Below are positions 40,822 to 53,200 of a stretch of DNA of 64,000 nucleotides, in pieces. The position numbers and the translations under genes were made by a program. Numbering within the stretch: position 1 is the stretch's first letter; every line of letters begins with the position of its first letter. The stretch is taken from contig NC_090170.1 of NCBI RefSeq assembly GCF_017916325.1, positions 1,709,501-1,773,500 of the forward strand, given 5' to 3'. The notes under the pieces are model-generated. The model was not told the DNA's origin. It saw only the letters and a program-made list of their open reading frames with translations, and made no database searches. The DNA is from Leishmania martiniquensis. Taxonomy: Eukaryota; Euglenozoa; Kinetoplastea; Trypanosomatida; Trypanosomatidae.

Positions 40822-43800
40822 GCCTCATTTAGTTTGAGGTGGGCATCACTTGCGACCGGCAGTATGGCAGCGGCTGAGAAGGTCACCAGTGTAGCGTAGG
40901 CTTGGTAGGATAGTTGACAGAGTCCATGTGCGGGTGAATGAGTCGGCGCCCAGCTGTGGCAACGGTCTGTCTCCAGGACCTCCACTTCTTCGGGTAAGGT
41001 GTCTGCAACAGAGCCTTAGAGAGTGGCGTAAACGGCCCTGCGGCAGAGAGCGAGCAAGATTGTGCCTACGGACAAAAAAGCCTTTCATAGAGTGAATTTC
41101 CATGGCCGCCGTCATCCCTCTCTTTTTTATGTGTTCCCTCTTCGTGCGTGTGCGCAACCTTTTTCATGCGTTGTTTCCTCGGTGAAGTGGCGGTTTCGCC
41201 TCCATTTTGTTCCCTTTTTCTTTCCTTGTTATGAGCCCGAAAATCTTTACTTTTCTGCGTGCTGCTCTCTTTTATGCGGCGCTACCAGCGAGGCTGTCTC
41301 TGTTATGGCTTTGTGCTTAGCTGCATGCTTCACTTTGCCTCTAGGTTTGAGGCCGTCGTGGCTTCGTCTGCGGCGTCGCACAGTCATTCCTGTTCTTTTT
41401 TTTCTCCCCGTTCGCTGCCTCTACGAGGTGGTCGCAAGCAATTTTTTTTTCTCCAGTGATGGTGGATAGCACATTTATGCTTGGCTCAACGCATCTTTGC
41501 TTTTTTTATGTTTGTGTGTGTATTTGTGTGTGTGTGAGTTGAATGAGTGTTTTACTTAGCATCGGAACCATGCACAACACGGAAGAGAATCACTTTTGCT
41601 TAGATCGGGCTCAACAAAACACACGCAGACAGCTGCGTGCCGGTTGGCCGTGTTCACTCGTTCTCTCTTTTTCTTGCGCCGCGACCGCCGTCACCGCTCT
41701 AGCAGGGAGCCCGCATCCTCCCCATGGCTAGTGGCGCTTTCTCTGCAGGCGATGGTGTGCGCCAGGGGCGACAAAAAAAATTAGTTCAGAATGAATGAGA
41801 ATGACTGAGGCAATGCAGGGTCTCCTTGAGAAAGAGCGCTGCCGAATGTGTATGTGTGTTAGCTCTCTCTTGAGATGCTATTCGAGTTGATTTTCTCCTC
41901 CCTACGCTGATTGGCTTTGTGTTGGTGATGCCGAAAGGTGAGGAGACGACGAGAGAGGAGAGGCGCACGAGACCGCGCCGTCGACACGATGGGCCCTTCC
42001 TGGTCTTGTTCGTTCTCTTTTTGTGTGCTTCGTTCGCCATCTCTACGCGATACGAGCAGCCTTTTTCTCTTGCCGCGCGGTCTGCCGCCCTTCTCCAAAT
42101 TCACCTGTGCGCTTACCCTCTTATCAGCTCCGCCTCTGACAAGAACACACGCACTCACAGAGCCATCACCATATGTGCTCATTGCTGCGCAGTTGTTGCC
42201 TTCTTCCCTTCACCTCTTCCGTGTGTAGTGAACGCGGCAGTTTTTTTTTCGTTTGTTTTTTTTCTCCGTGTGCCTCGGTGTGAAACGATGGCGGTCCCCA
42301 TCGAACGCGAAAGGGCCGCGGCGCTTCACTAGATGGTCGCTTCCTCCGGCTCCAATGGAACTTCATCCACTGTGTCTCTTCCGCCACCCGCGCCTCCATC
42401 TAGGATGAGGCGAATCGAAAATAGTTTGTCAAGGTGAATCCAAGTGGCTCGAAAATGGCTGCGCAGTCTCGAAGTAGAGTGCGCGCGCGTCTTCTCCTCT
42501 TTTGCGGTTGCTGGGCATTTGGTGTTTTTTTTCATTGCTGTTGTACGTGTGTCTCCCAACAGCGCGGGCTGCTTCCCCTTCCCTCCGTAAAGGTTTGAAA
42601 AGAATGTCTCTGATGGTTCTCCTGCATCGCAGACACTGTTTCCGAGCCACGGCAATGCCCATTCACACGCACACACACACACACCGTGCCGCATACCTTC
42701 CTCGAGCCGAAACGTTCCTCGTTCTCTCTTTGCCTTTTTTTGCTCCGCCCCTTTTTTGCTTCTTCCTCGCACTGATGAGCTCGCATCGTTACCGCGCTTT
42801 TCTCCGTTCGATAATGAGGTGTGCCAGCGCTCTATCGACACACCTCTGTGCTCCTGTGCAGTTTTTTTTCCTTTCAGTCTTCAGCCGACCCCCTTCCACA
42901 AAAGACAAGCGATGCTTGTTGCTCTGAAGTCCTGTGTGTTGGAACGGCCGATAAGGAAGAGGGCGAATGCCCCTCGCATCCGTCCCCCCCTGCGCAACGA
43001 TACTCCTCATGACTGCTGAGTCGTAGCGTCACCAACGAACACGGCTGCGCAGATTTCTTTATTCTTTTCTCTTGCTGTGTGTGCATGTTTATCTGTGTGT
43101 TTTCTCTGAACGCTGCTTGTTCGCTTCCCTTTGTGTACTCCGCTTGTGGGTGAAGAGGTGGGTTGTCGTCTGCCTCGACGAGAGTGCGCAGGCGGACGTT
43201 CGACATGCCCTTTCGGCTCATCTCACTCAAGTGAATGTTCCCTTTCCCTCTTCGCCTCGATCGATGCCTGAACCCTCATTCGTGTTGGTGCACCCGCTCA
43301 CTCCTCCCACGTTGGGCTCTTTTTCTTGTGGCCTCCACCTCTTCGTATTATGTTGGTGTCGTTCTTGGCTTTCGCTCACACGGCTCCCTCCTGTTTGTTC
43401 TCTCGCCTTCACCGTGTTTACTGTTTTTTTTTAGCGCGGCCCCGCCCTCTCCTTCTCTTTCCCCCCCCCGCCCCCCCCGCTCTCCCTATATGCGCACACA
43501 AGCGTACACCCGTACACATACGCACGAAAGCGGTCGCTACCGAGAGGAAACGGCGACACCCTCGTGGAAGGAACGAGAGGATTTTATTTTTCCAAAAGAG
43601 GGGAGAGGGCGCCTGCGAAATGGCACGAAAGATGCGATGGGAAAAAAAATACTTGTAAAGCAAGCAAACAACAAAAAGAAACAATGGAGAAGTGCCTCCG
43701 AAAAAAAAAACGAAAAGATGAGCAGTGTATAAGAAATAAAAAAAAGAGGAGGGAAACCAAAGTCAGTGGCTCTTTCTGCCTCGTATACCTTTTAAGCGTT

Positions 43801-45140
43801 GGTCGCTTTGCTGTTATGGTTGTTGCTCTTTTGATTTTCATTTACGTCTATGTGTGTGCCCATTATCGATGTGTGCAAGCGCAGACGTCTTCCCTCCTCT
43901 TGTGGTGTGTGCTTGTGCATGTATGTATATGTGTGTGTGGAGCGGTAGGACCTCACCATAACGTCGTTGACTGCCCCCCTCGACACACACACACTTCCAC
44001 ACACCAGCCACACGTACAACTGTTGTGTTTTTGTTTTTGCCTTTGCATTCTCATTTTTTTTCTTAGCTTCCCTTCTCCGATTGTACGCGAGCGTCGTCTC
44101 TTGGGCTAGAGGCTACTGCCTCATGCGCTCGGCTTAGCGTAAAGCGGGCTGTGTTCCTGCTGTGTTACTCACGAAAGAGATTGTGAGCGCTGAGGGGTAA
44201 GTTTGGGTGCGGGCCAGTGAAGCGAGTAGTTCTTGACTGGGCCGGCGCATGAAAACAGCGGGGCACAGTATCGCCGCCATCAGTCCCTCCCCCACCCCTC
44301 CTCCTCTTTATCAGAAAAGCAAAGGAAGCCGATTGCCCACATAAGGTTTGGTGCGAACAACGGCTGATCTTTCGCTCCCCGTTGGCGTTTTTCTGCCCAT
44401 GCGCTCTTGGCCAGCCATTTCGATCGCTGTTCTTTGTATTCCTAGAAGCCGTCTTCGTACGAAGGTTCGCAGGAGAAACAAAATGGCACGCATTCCACAA
44501 CAGCAAGGTACGTGGGTTCTTGTAGATACGTCGAAAAAAACGGCAGTTGTCTGCAGCAGCGCCACGTATACTTGTCTGATAAGACGCCATCAATAGAGAG
44601 AGAAAGGGGCATCTCGATGCACCGGATAGTAACTCGATGGTGTGCTGAGGTGCGTCTCGTGCCATCGTCCTGCTTTCCGGCTCAGTGAAGATACTCCGCC
44701 CCGTTCTGCATGTGGTAGTGGAGCCATACTCATCCGAGCCGGCGGTGTGCTCTTCTTCAAGCGGCGTCTTTCAGCCGCTGATGAACACGTGCGCCGAAGG
44801 GGGCTCTGAACTTTCTCCTTCGCTAATCTTTGATGCCCTCTTTCATGTGCACCTTACAGCTCACCCCATAACCACCACCGTTTTCTTCGTCATTCACCTA
44901 AGCCTTTGTGCTGGCGGGCCTTGAATGCAATACATCACACAAAAAAACGTGCGGCCCAATTCTCCCCTTGTCGAATAGCAAATCGAAAAGCTAAAGCCAG
45001 CGCTTAACTAGCACTTGGACACGCATACACTTCACGGACCCTCCGCCAGACGTGTTTCGCTACGGGCGCCCTCCCTTTTTTACTTGATTGGCGTCCTTGA
45101 GGCTGCCGTGGCGATTAATAAATCCTTCCACACCGCGATC

Positions 45141-45374
45141 ATGGAAGTCAACGTACCCGGGGCGTTCCTCCACAGCCTTGTTGGCAAGAAAGTACTTGTG
45201 AAGAGCAAGTGGGGCCCCGTGTACGAGGGGAACCTCGTCAGCTGCGATACATTCATGAACCTGTTGCTCCGCGATGCCGTAGAGCACGCAAAGCAGGACA
45301 CCGAGTTGGGTGAGATGCTACTGCGCAACAACAACATCCTGCATATCCGCGAGGCGGCCACGGAATCTTTCTAG
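45141..45374 (+). CDS. SmF: Small nuclear ribonucleoprotein SmF
   Basis: A 77-residue Sm-fold protein. The Sm1 motif ([26 protein letters not shown]) contains the K-W-G that distinguishes SmF from LSm6. The Sm2 motif is [10 protein letters not shown]. SmF is one of seven proteins of the heteroheptameric ring around the U-rich Sm site of spliceosomal snRNAs, needed for trans-splicing. The length is close to the usual 75-90 residues. In-frame sequence upstream has no ATG, so the start is clear. Confidence 0.92.
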   Translation: MEVNVPGAFLHSLVGKKVLVKSKWGPVYEGNLVSCDTFMNLLLRDAVEHAKQDTELGEMLLRNNNILHIREAATESF

Positions 45375-46339
45375 CTGGCATCAGAAGCGCCGTAAAGGCT
45401 TCTCTTGGGGCTCTTTGGCTGATATCGCTGTTACCCCCCTCTCCATGTTGTAATGGTGCATGAGCGTTTGTCTTACGATGCCATAGCAAGCTTTATGAAT
45501 TGGGTACACCAAACGAGGCTGTTGCTCACTGCAGGCTTCCGCCAGATAAAACGGTGACGCATGTGCGACTTAGACATTGTCAGCCCATGCACGGCTCCTT
45601 TAAGCACCGGTGCGCGATTTGTTTGCGCGCGTACGTCACAGAACGCGCTGTCTCTTCTCGCCAGTGTGCGCCGAGGTGCTGGCGTGTGTTGATGGTCCAT
45701 ATATATACATGCTGAGGAAGGGCAGCAAGTATGCGCTCCAGCGCTGAACGGGACGCTCGGCTGCTGTTGTTGATAGCATGGCCAAGTCTCTTTTAAAGAG
45801 GCCCTTATGTGCCTGTTGTGAGGTACCGCATTCTCCTGTGACCCTTCGTGTATATGTGTGTGTGTGCAATTTCGTTGTCTTCCAAGGCGCTACATGATCG
45901 ATCCGCTTCAGATGAGCACCCGCTCGCCCGCGTTCTCTGAAGCATGCGCAATAGGCAACATGCTTCAACTAAATCAGCTGACGGCGCTGTGTGCTTTCGA
46001 CTTCTCTCCTCGTTGTCTACCAGCAGTGAGCAGGAGTAAAAGGCGTCTCTAGAACAGCCAGCGACGTCGCGTGCATGAGCGCGCGGCCCTCTCTCCTTTC
46101 ATATCACACACCCTTCATCTTGCCATCCCTTTACTTCGTTTCCACACGACGCATGCACGCATGTCAAGAAAATTACCTCAGCATTCACTGTGCGACCACC
46201 TCGCTTCTTCTTCACTTGTCAGCAAACTTCCTGTGACGTTAGCACACTTCTCCCCAGCATCGCCACTATCAGTCTCTCACACTGCAAGGGTGTGTATAGC
46301 TCGCGCGGCGGCAACAACGACGCTTACACAAACGAGCAC

Positions 46340-46377
46340 ACATACTTCTAAGCTGGTTCCCGGCTTCGGTCTTTCAG
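46340..46377 (+). promoter_or_regulatory. Putative spliced-leader acceptor for p23
   Basis: A T/C-rich stretch ends at GGTCTTTCAG with the AG at 46376-46377, 71 bases before the ATG at 46449. Confidence 0.5.
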
Positions 46378-46400
46378 TTGTAACTTGAATCAATCAATCT

Positions 46401-46414
46401 ATATATATATATAT
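46401..46414 (+). repeat. (AT)n run in the predicted 5' UTR of p23
   Basis: Seven AT dinucleotides, 35 bases before the p23 start, directly after ATCAATCAATCT. This is unusual in a GC-rich genome. Confidence 0.85.
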
Positions 46415-46448
46415 TTAACGCCACATTTATCATTGGACCAAGCCTATT

Positions 46449-47036
46449 ATGTCGCACCTTCCGATCAAGTGGGCGGAGCGTGACGACCGTCTGTTCATTA
46501 CGGTCGAGGCGAGCGCCGCCACAGATGTGGTGGTGAACTTCCAGGAGAAGACGGTGTCCATCTCCGGCAAAGGGGTTACAGCCAAGTGCAGCGAGGCGCA
46601 CGGGCTGAACGATGAGCTGCATCTCCTCAAAGAAATCGTGCCGGAGAAGTCGACTTTCAAAGTGCTCGGTGTGGCGATTCAGATCTGCGCCATGAAGAAG
46701 GAGCCCGGCTACTGGAACCAGCTCGTTGAAGAGTCCACGAAGGCTACTAAGAGCTGGCTATCTGTCGACTGGAACCTGTGGAAGGACGAAGATGAGGAGG
46801 CCGAGAAGGCGATCGACTTTGGCGGTTACGGCAACATGGGCGGCATGGACATGGCCTCAATGATGGGTGGCATGGGTGGCATGGGCGGCATGGGCGGCAT
46901 GGACATGGATGCGATGATGGGTGGCATGGGCGGTGACAGTGACTCCGACGACGAGGAAAAAACCGGAGACACGTCTGAAAAAGAGGGGGAGGAGCCGGCG
47001 GCGGACATCAGCGACCTGAACGCAGAGGAGAAGTAG
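46449..47036 (+). CDS. P23: HSP90 co-chaperone p23 (CS domain)
   Basis: A 195-residue protein. Residues 1 to about 100 form a CS/p23 beta-sandwich with W-A-E-R-D-D-R-L-F-I-T-V-E near the start and L-x-K-E-I-V-P-E-K-S-x-F-K in the middle. It is followed by the p23 signature W-N-L-W-K-D-E-D-E-E, which contacts HSP90. The tail has Gly/Met repeats (G-G-M-G-G-M) and ends in an acidic stretch with D-S-D-S-D-D-E-E. p23 stabilises ATP-bound HSP90 and slows its cycle. Leishmania species carry two p23 paralogues; I cannot say which this is from this window alone. Confidence 0.93.
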   Translation: MSHLPIKWAERDDRLFITVEASAATDVVVNFQEKTVSISGKGVTAKCSEAHGLNDELHLLKEIVPEKSTFKVLGVAIQICAMKKEPGYWNQLVEESTKATKSWLSVDWNLWKDEDEEAEKAIDFGGYGNMGGMDMASMMGGMGGMGGMGGMDMDAMMGGMGGDSDSDDEEKTGDTSEKEGEEPAADISDLNAEEK

Positions 47037-48423
47037 CGACCAGCGCGACATCGCCCCACTGCCTTTCTATCTCTCTATTCGTTTCGTTTCTCTTCGCCCC
47101 CCTTTCTCGCCTGTGTTCTGTCCGTTTTTTTTTTTCCTTTTCTGCGCACTCTTTTTTTTTGTATTTGGTGAGCGCAAATGAGTGGTGTGGAGCACATGGG
47201 AAGTGACGCCACTGCGTATCAAACATGCAACAGAGAAATGAACGGAACGCGTGAGGCTGTGTACGCCATGTCGAGGAAGAAATCACTGTCGGCGCAGCGG
47301 ATGCGCAGCTTCAGCCATGTCTGCGCACTGAGGTGACGCCCTTCTGTTTTTTTTTCTCCGGCGCTCAGCTGCAGCGCTGATAGGCATTGGAGGGGGAGCA
47401 CTGTAGGACATTGGCGCGTGTGAACAGAAGTGGTATGCAGTTTGCAAGTGTGCCTCAATGACGAGCGTAGCGGCGAGGCTGCATTCATGCAGCGCTGCCC
47501 ATGTCACGGACGCACGCAAATACTCGTGCTCACATGCCAACGATCAGCGACGCTTCTCTTCGATATCTGATTTAAGCAATCTCTGTGGTAACCCTTAACG
47601 AAAGAAAGATTCGACTTGGTTTGTCGGGCACACGCACACACAGAGAGAGAGAAAAAGAAAAGATGCTTTTTTTGGTCAGGCTTTCGAGAGGCTGTCCCTC
47701 AGGGCGCTCACGACGCATGGTGCCTCGTCTCTCGGCTGAAGCCCAAAGCTCCTCGCACATGGCCGCTGCTATGACGCGTCGGTGCACCTCGGCCCGGCGG
47801 CGGTAGCGTCTTCTTCGACGCTTCTGTATCGATTCTCTTGTGGTAGAGTGGGTTACGCACTCCAAGCCTTTCGAGCCGATCCCTCTCGCTTTCCATCGCC
47901 TCCGGCTCCCCTGCCTTTGTACCCCGCCAGAGGCCCTGCTTCTCCATCACCTCGGCCTTACTCACCCCCCTGTTCCCTCACACCCTTTCCTTTTTTCACG
48001 CGGGTGCGCTTCTTTCTTCTTCGCGTACATCGGCAACGCGGCAGTCCTCCACTCTCTCGGCATCTACACCCACTCCCCTCGTGCGCTGCCGATAACGAGT
48101 GCTCCTTGCCTCGTGGTAAACGCCTCATCTTCTCTTGGCTCTTTCCGCCTTGCTCCAGCATCGTCTCCTCCGCATCGTGGTCCCCCTCATCCCTCTTCGC
48201 TGTTTAGTACTCTTCCGCTTGTGTTCTCGCGCGTGCGTGTGCTCGTCATTTTTCGTTTTTCTTGCCCACCCGCTCCTTCCCTCTACCCTTCCGCAGGTCA
48301 AAAACGCGCTGACGCATAGGGCACTGTCTTGCGTCTTTTCATTGCGTGCTTGGCGTGTGCGAGCTGGCCCGCGATAAGCCCGTTCTTTTCTGTCGGTGGC
48401 GCTTCTCCTTAGAATTCGTGAGG
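47037..48423. other. Intergenic spacer, p23 to BART-domain protein
   Basis: No gene. T runs occur at about 47126-47136 and 47151-47159. A pyrimidine-rich region spans about 47880-48300, with a candidate acceptor AG near 48296. Confidence 0.55.
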
Positions 48424-49005
48424 ATGTCGGCGGAGCCGGAGGTGCCGGTCCCTCTCGCCTCGGCGGTCACCCCGCCAACGGAGTCGCCCGCCTCTCCACC
48501 GGCCGTGAAGGCTAACACGCTGCTAGACGAACTGGATGTGTTTTTCTCGCGAGGTGAGAACACTGATCGCTTAAGGCGCTTCATCGAGGAAAATGACGAT
48601 ACGTTTGCCTTAGTCGCTGTCGAGAACGAGATGAACACCGACACAAAGGGTAGTCTACGGCTTTACCAGCTCTTTCAAAAGTACGTGGCTCTGGTGAATG
48701 GAATCATTGAAGACTTTTTGGCGTTCATGGATAGACAGGATGAGTCTTTTTTACACACCCTCACATCCGCCATTCAAGAGGAGTGGAAGTCACCAAGCAC
48801 GGCCTACCGGTATCTCTGCACGAGCTATATTGCGGCATCCATGGATTACAAGGACTTCCTCGACTTTGCCGACGACATGTACAGCATGACCCACTACAGC
48901 ATGCTCATGGGTGAAAGCAACGACGGCGAGGAAGACAGCAGTGAAGAGATCGCCGACGGTGTCAGTGGAGGCGGCTATGGGTTCGATGACATGAACCTCA
49001 GTTGA
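48424..49005 (+). CDS. BART-domain protein (ARL2BP/CFAP36 family)
   Basis: A 193-residue protein from the ATG at 48424; in-frame sequence upstream has no ATG. After a Pro/Ser-rich N-terminus of about 35 residues, residues 37-150 form an all-helical domain with F-I-E-E-N-D-D-x-F, then Y-Q-L-F-Q-K-Y-V-A-L-V-N-x-I-I-E-D-F-L, and D-Y-K-D-F-L-D-F-A-D-D-M. This is the pattern of BART domains, which bind ARL2/ARL3-type GTPases and are common in ciliary proteins (ARL2BP, CFAP36). The C-terminus is acidic and Gly-rich. A flagellar or ARL-linked role is inference from the family. Confidence 0.72.
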   Translation: MSAEPEVPVPLASAVTPPTESPASPPAVKANTLLDELDVFFSRGENTDRLRRFIEENDDTFALVAVENEMNTDTKGSLRLYQLFQKYVALVNGIIEDFLAFMDRQDESFLHTLTSAIQEEWKSPSTAYRYLCTSYIAASMDYKDFLDFADDMYSMTHYSMLMGESNDGEEDSSEEIADGVSGGGYGFDDMNLS

Positions 49006-50225
49006 GCTTCAGTACTGTGTAGCGAGTGAAGCGTGAAATCTGTCCCATCAACGACACCACCACACAGCGCCCACTCGATGTGTATTTTGTGCATCTCCTC
49101 TGCCTTTCTTTTGTGTGTGTGTTGTATTTTTGCGCCTTCTCTTTTCCTCACCCCCCCCACACACACACACGCACGCACGCGTTGATTTCTTCAAGGGGCG
49201 CAGAACGGTCGCATGCGCACATGAGCAACATTTCGTGCCTCCGCCGTCGAGGAGTCATCTCATGTGTCATCCTCTCATTCTGCTGCTTGATCCTCCGCCC
49301 TCCTCCCTTCCCACCGACGCGCATACACTCTCCTGCTGCTGCCGCTCCTTTTTTTGGTGTTGTTTGCTGGCGCGAGCGCACCTCACGTGAAACTCATTTC
49401 TTCTCCCGCTTTCTTTTCCCCTCCCTTTTTTATGCGTTGCGGTTTGGGTTGCCTTTGGCCGCCCCACCACCACCGCCCTTCGCACGGGGGTGCTCTTTGG
49501 ACTGGCTCTGTAACGAAGGAAGGGGTAGGGTAGGACGGCGCACGGCAACGGCAGGCGCTCGATGGAAGGAGGAGGGAGGGATGGGAAAGCCAGTGGAGAG
49601 GGACGGCGTGACAGCTTCAGGAAGGGGGGAAACGACGAGGGAAGTGAAGGGCAGTTGCCGCTGTAGGGCTGTCATGGCCAGTCTGTCTCTCAGATGATGC
49701 CTCTTTTTGTATGTATGTGTCTCTGTGCGTGTCTTGACGGGGAGGGGAGGGAAGCCGTAGTCTGCACTTCTTATCTTGGCTGTACAGCGCCGTCTTCAAC
49801 GTAGCGGTGGTAACCCCCTCCTCCTTTTCGCCCTGCCTACGATTAGCATGAAAGCGCGGAGACGGTGCTGTACAAAAATTGGCGCGCGCGTTCATGCGCA
49901 GCTCAGGAGAAAGGTGGGAGTGGCTCTGTGATGATCCAAATCGACCGAGTGAGGCGAACCCGCTGGTGCGACGCACCTGTAGACTCTGCACTACTCTGCC
50001 ACCAAAACTAACGGAACAGTGCAATCGCCTAAAGGCAAACAGATAAAAGCAGCAGCCCACGCAACGTAGTGAGGTGTGACTGCTTACATGCGCAGCTGCG
50101 CAAGGGTGTCTCGTGAGCCCTGTCCATAGCGCATCACTTTCGGCTAAGGCCGAAACCGACGACACCAGCCACTGCACACTTCCCAAACGTCCGCAATACG
50201 CAATCCTTCTTGGCGGCCACTCCTA
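49006..50225. other. Intergenic spacer, BART-domain protein to large membrane protein
   Basis: No gene. A C/A-rich run lies at 49150-49180, C/T-rich sequence at 49285-49320, and a purine-rich patch at 49560-49640. A pyrimidine tract at 49812-49840 is followed by an AG near 49847, but an ATG follows immediately and would open a short upstream frame. Confidence 0.5.
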
Positions 50226-53200
50226 ATGCGATCGACACTCTCTTTTCCCTTCGGCGTATTGCCCTCCACACACACACACATCTTCACGCCAGCCATGAGT
50301 GACAGCGTCGCCAGCGCCATCGGGGCGGCCCAGAGGAACTTCTCCCCCCTCCTGTCACCATCGCGCGACCCGTCACTGCATCGTCGCGGCTCTTCTTTTT
50401 CGGCCTCCGATGGCTACGGAGATCAGGGCCGGCGTAGGAGGGTCTCTGTGGCCCAAGCAGAGACGCCGGCGCAGTTTTTCGCGAGTGGACACTCTCTCCT
50501 TTCGTGCTCTGCGGCAGAGGTACCGCAGCTTTCGCCGGCGGCGCGCGCCAGCGCGTACTGGTACGCGATGGATGCCCCTAACGATCGTCGGAACGCCTCG
50601 GGCACCTCGCTGGACTCCGCCGAACTCGAGGATTCAGAAAAGTACTCGTACCACCCGATCAAGCTCATGATGGGCTCAGGGGGTGACGTTGGCTCGCCTA
50701 CGAGCGCTCACTTCGTAAATCGTCAAAGCACTTCCAACTACCTCTGCACCGCCAATGTCGGGTCTTCCACGCTAGCCCTCAGCGCCAAGAACTCTTTGGC
50801 CTCGCCACGGGAGCGAACGCAGCCGACTGCCGCGGTGCAGCCCATCATTCACACTGTGAAGCCGTTCGAAGCAGTGAGTGCAGCAGGTGCACAAGGCCCG
50901 ATGCTGGCAGACGGCACGCCTCTTGTTCCCCTGCCCGCCTCGAAGTCCTCGGCATCCTCCGACTCCCTCCGCTCATTGCGCTCGGCAGACGCGCCTTTGC
51001 CGATTCAGCAGTTGGCTGAGACCCGTGCCGAGACGTCGGCTCGCGTCGGTCCGGTGGACGCCACTGCGGCGGTGCCGCCCATCGTGGCGCTTGATGCCAA
51101 CACGAGCTGCCTAGCCACGTCGGCGCTCGACCTCCCCAGCCTCCCACCACAGTCGACGCCTCAGCCACTTACATCCTCAAACATTACCCGCCAGATGCAC
51201 AAGCTCTCCACATCGTTCTCGAATACCCCGCAGGGTGTAAACCGACTGCCTCTGGCTCCGGTCTCTCGGTCCTCAGCTTCACCGGCCTGCGGCAGCCGTG
51301 ATAACTCAGAGGGAGACGCTCGTGGGCTGCGCAGCGACAAGCCTCAAGCCATTCCGCTCGCTCGCAAGGCCCGTGAGACCCCGCTTGCCTTGCTAGCAAG
51401 CAGCAGCAGCAGCGGCAATGGCGCGAGCGGGGGAAGCGAGGTGCGCGGGCGGGATGGTCCTGCGAAGCTTAACCCTTCCTTATCCACAAGCTCGCCACGG
51501 GAAAGCAGTGATGACAGGCATGCCACACCGGGTCCGCCGGCATCATTATTCCCCGTACCAGAGGCACCTCCGCAAGGCCAGCCGCTTTTGTTTTCTCCAT
51601 CAGCGGCGACACCCGTTGCAACGCCCCCCATTCCCGGCGCGGCCTCTGCTGTGAACTTCATGCTAGCACAGCCGAAGCAACTTGCAGTGGCTGACTTGGT
51701 CCGCTTCTCGCCGATTATTCAGCAGTTCAACTTCCGCAAGACAGACATCAAGAAAATCGCCTGCACAGGTATCTTCACTATGGGTGACGTAAGCACAGTA
51801 ACGGTGAGGCTTCGGCTTCTGTCACACGACATGCTAGGCCGCGCCGAGCCCATCCTGAATGTTCAACAGGCCGCGCTGAGGGCAGGGCGCGTGAAGGCGC
51901 TGAAACCGAAAACCTCCGTCAAAAGGCGCGCATCGGCACCCGGGATACCGCCGGCAGATGTGGCGCCTGAACCGCCGCGTGTAGTGGATGTCGCCGACTT
52001 TCACGACACCCTAGCCGTGTTCGACAACGCGCTTCTGGCCATCAGCTTCGCGCTGTGGGGTAGCGTGGCGCCTTACAATGACTTGGTGATGGCGCTGCTG
52101 GCGTTCTGCGCGCCCGATCTTCGCCCGCGCAGCAAGGGCCACAGCAGGCGCGAACCCGACAGCGACGGCGTCACTGGGGCAGGAGAGCAGGAGGCAAACG
52201 CCCTGGTCGCCGCGGCAGCGCCCGCATCAGCACGGGCGGCCCCCAAAAAACGCATTCGTGTGCCTTTCTCGTCCGTGCTGCGCTTTTTGAACCGCTGCGG
52301 CATCGATGTGCTCGTCATCTCGTCTGACCAAAAATGCGCCTCCTCGTTCTGTGCAAAGCGCCGTCACGTACTTCAAGGCGGCCGTCCGCCCTCAGCTGAC
52401 GTCGCGTGTACGACGCAGACGGCGTCGGAGATGGACGAGGGAGGCGCCTGCGGCGCAGCGGCTTCCGAGAAGCCTCTGCGTCGTGTGCTCGTCGCCCTCA
52501 GCTATGACCACGAAGAAGGTCTGTGGTGCCCTTTGACCACCTCTAGGCCTCTTCGCCAAGTGGCGTCGCAATGGAGCGCATACTGCCGCTCTCAGCGGCG
52601 GCAGACACGAAGCAATGCCAAGCGTGAGAAGAGCAAGGCCGATGCCGAGGCCGCCGCAAAAGCGGAAAAGGCCGCGATCGAGGCGCAGTTGCTGGCTTGG
52701 CAGCAGCGCATAGCTTCAAATGGGCCAGGGCCACATCAGAGTGAGCCAGGTGGTACTGACACCGATGCTGCCTCATTTCGTCTCCTTACAGCTGCCACCA
52801 ACGGCGACCCACAGGTTGGGATCGCTTTTCCGGGTGATATCTCTCGTGATGGAAGCAGGTCGCCGCCGGTGAAACCGGGCAATAGACTCCCCTTTGACAC
52901 TGTACTCTACCCGAACCTGATGCAAACAAATTGGGGCTTCACGCTACTTCTCCGGGAAGGCTTACATCCGCTATTCACGATGGTGCGTGCGCGCCTCATT
53001 TTTGGGGTGCCTCTCGGCTGTGCTGTCGTTCTTTTTGGCATCGCGCTCGTCGTCTACGTCTCGAAATCGACAGCTGTATGCCTCATTGACCTTCACACCG
53101 GCCAGTGTGTCGACGTTAGCAGCAGTGGGAATAGCGGCAGCTCCAGCTCCAGCAGGGACGATGGCTGTCTTGCGCTCCTCACGAGTCTCTTGCCCTCTGC

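Larger units (their letters stand above)
39528..45140. other. Gene-free region of 5.6 kb downstream of the CCCH gene
   Basis: No gene I can support. The sequence alternates between T/C-rich tracts and mixed stretches. A GC-rich, less pyrimidine-biased segment at about 40540-40850 contains a block shared with 63253-63296. A C run with one G lies at 43461-43480, a CA run near 42671-42684, and an A-rich stretch at 43640-43750. The beginning is probably a long CCCH 3' UTR. Confidence 0.55.
45375..46448. other. Intergenic spacer, SmF to p23
   Basis: No gene. It holds a TA-rich patch at 45701-45711, a GT run near 45853-45864, and the AT dinucleotide run and acceptor listed separately. Confidence 0.55.

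Noticed and set aside
44778..44812. C-box-like TGATGA and D-box-like CTGA about 25 bases apart
   Set aside because: Too short for a C/D snoRNA, and no terminal stem is visible.
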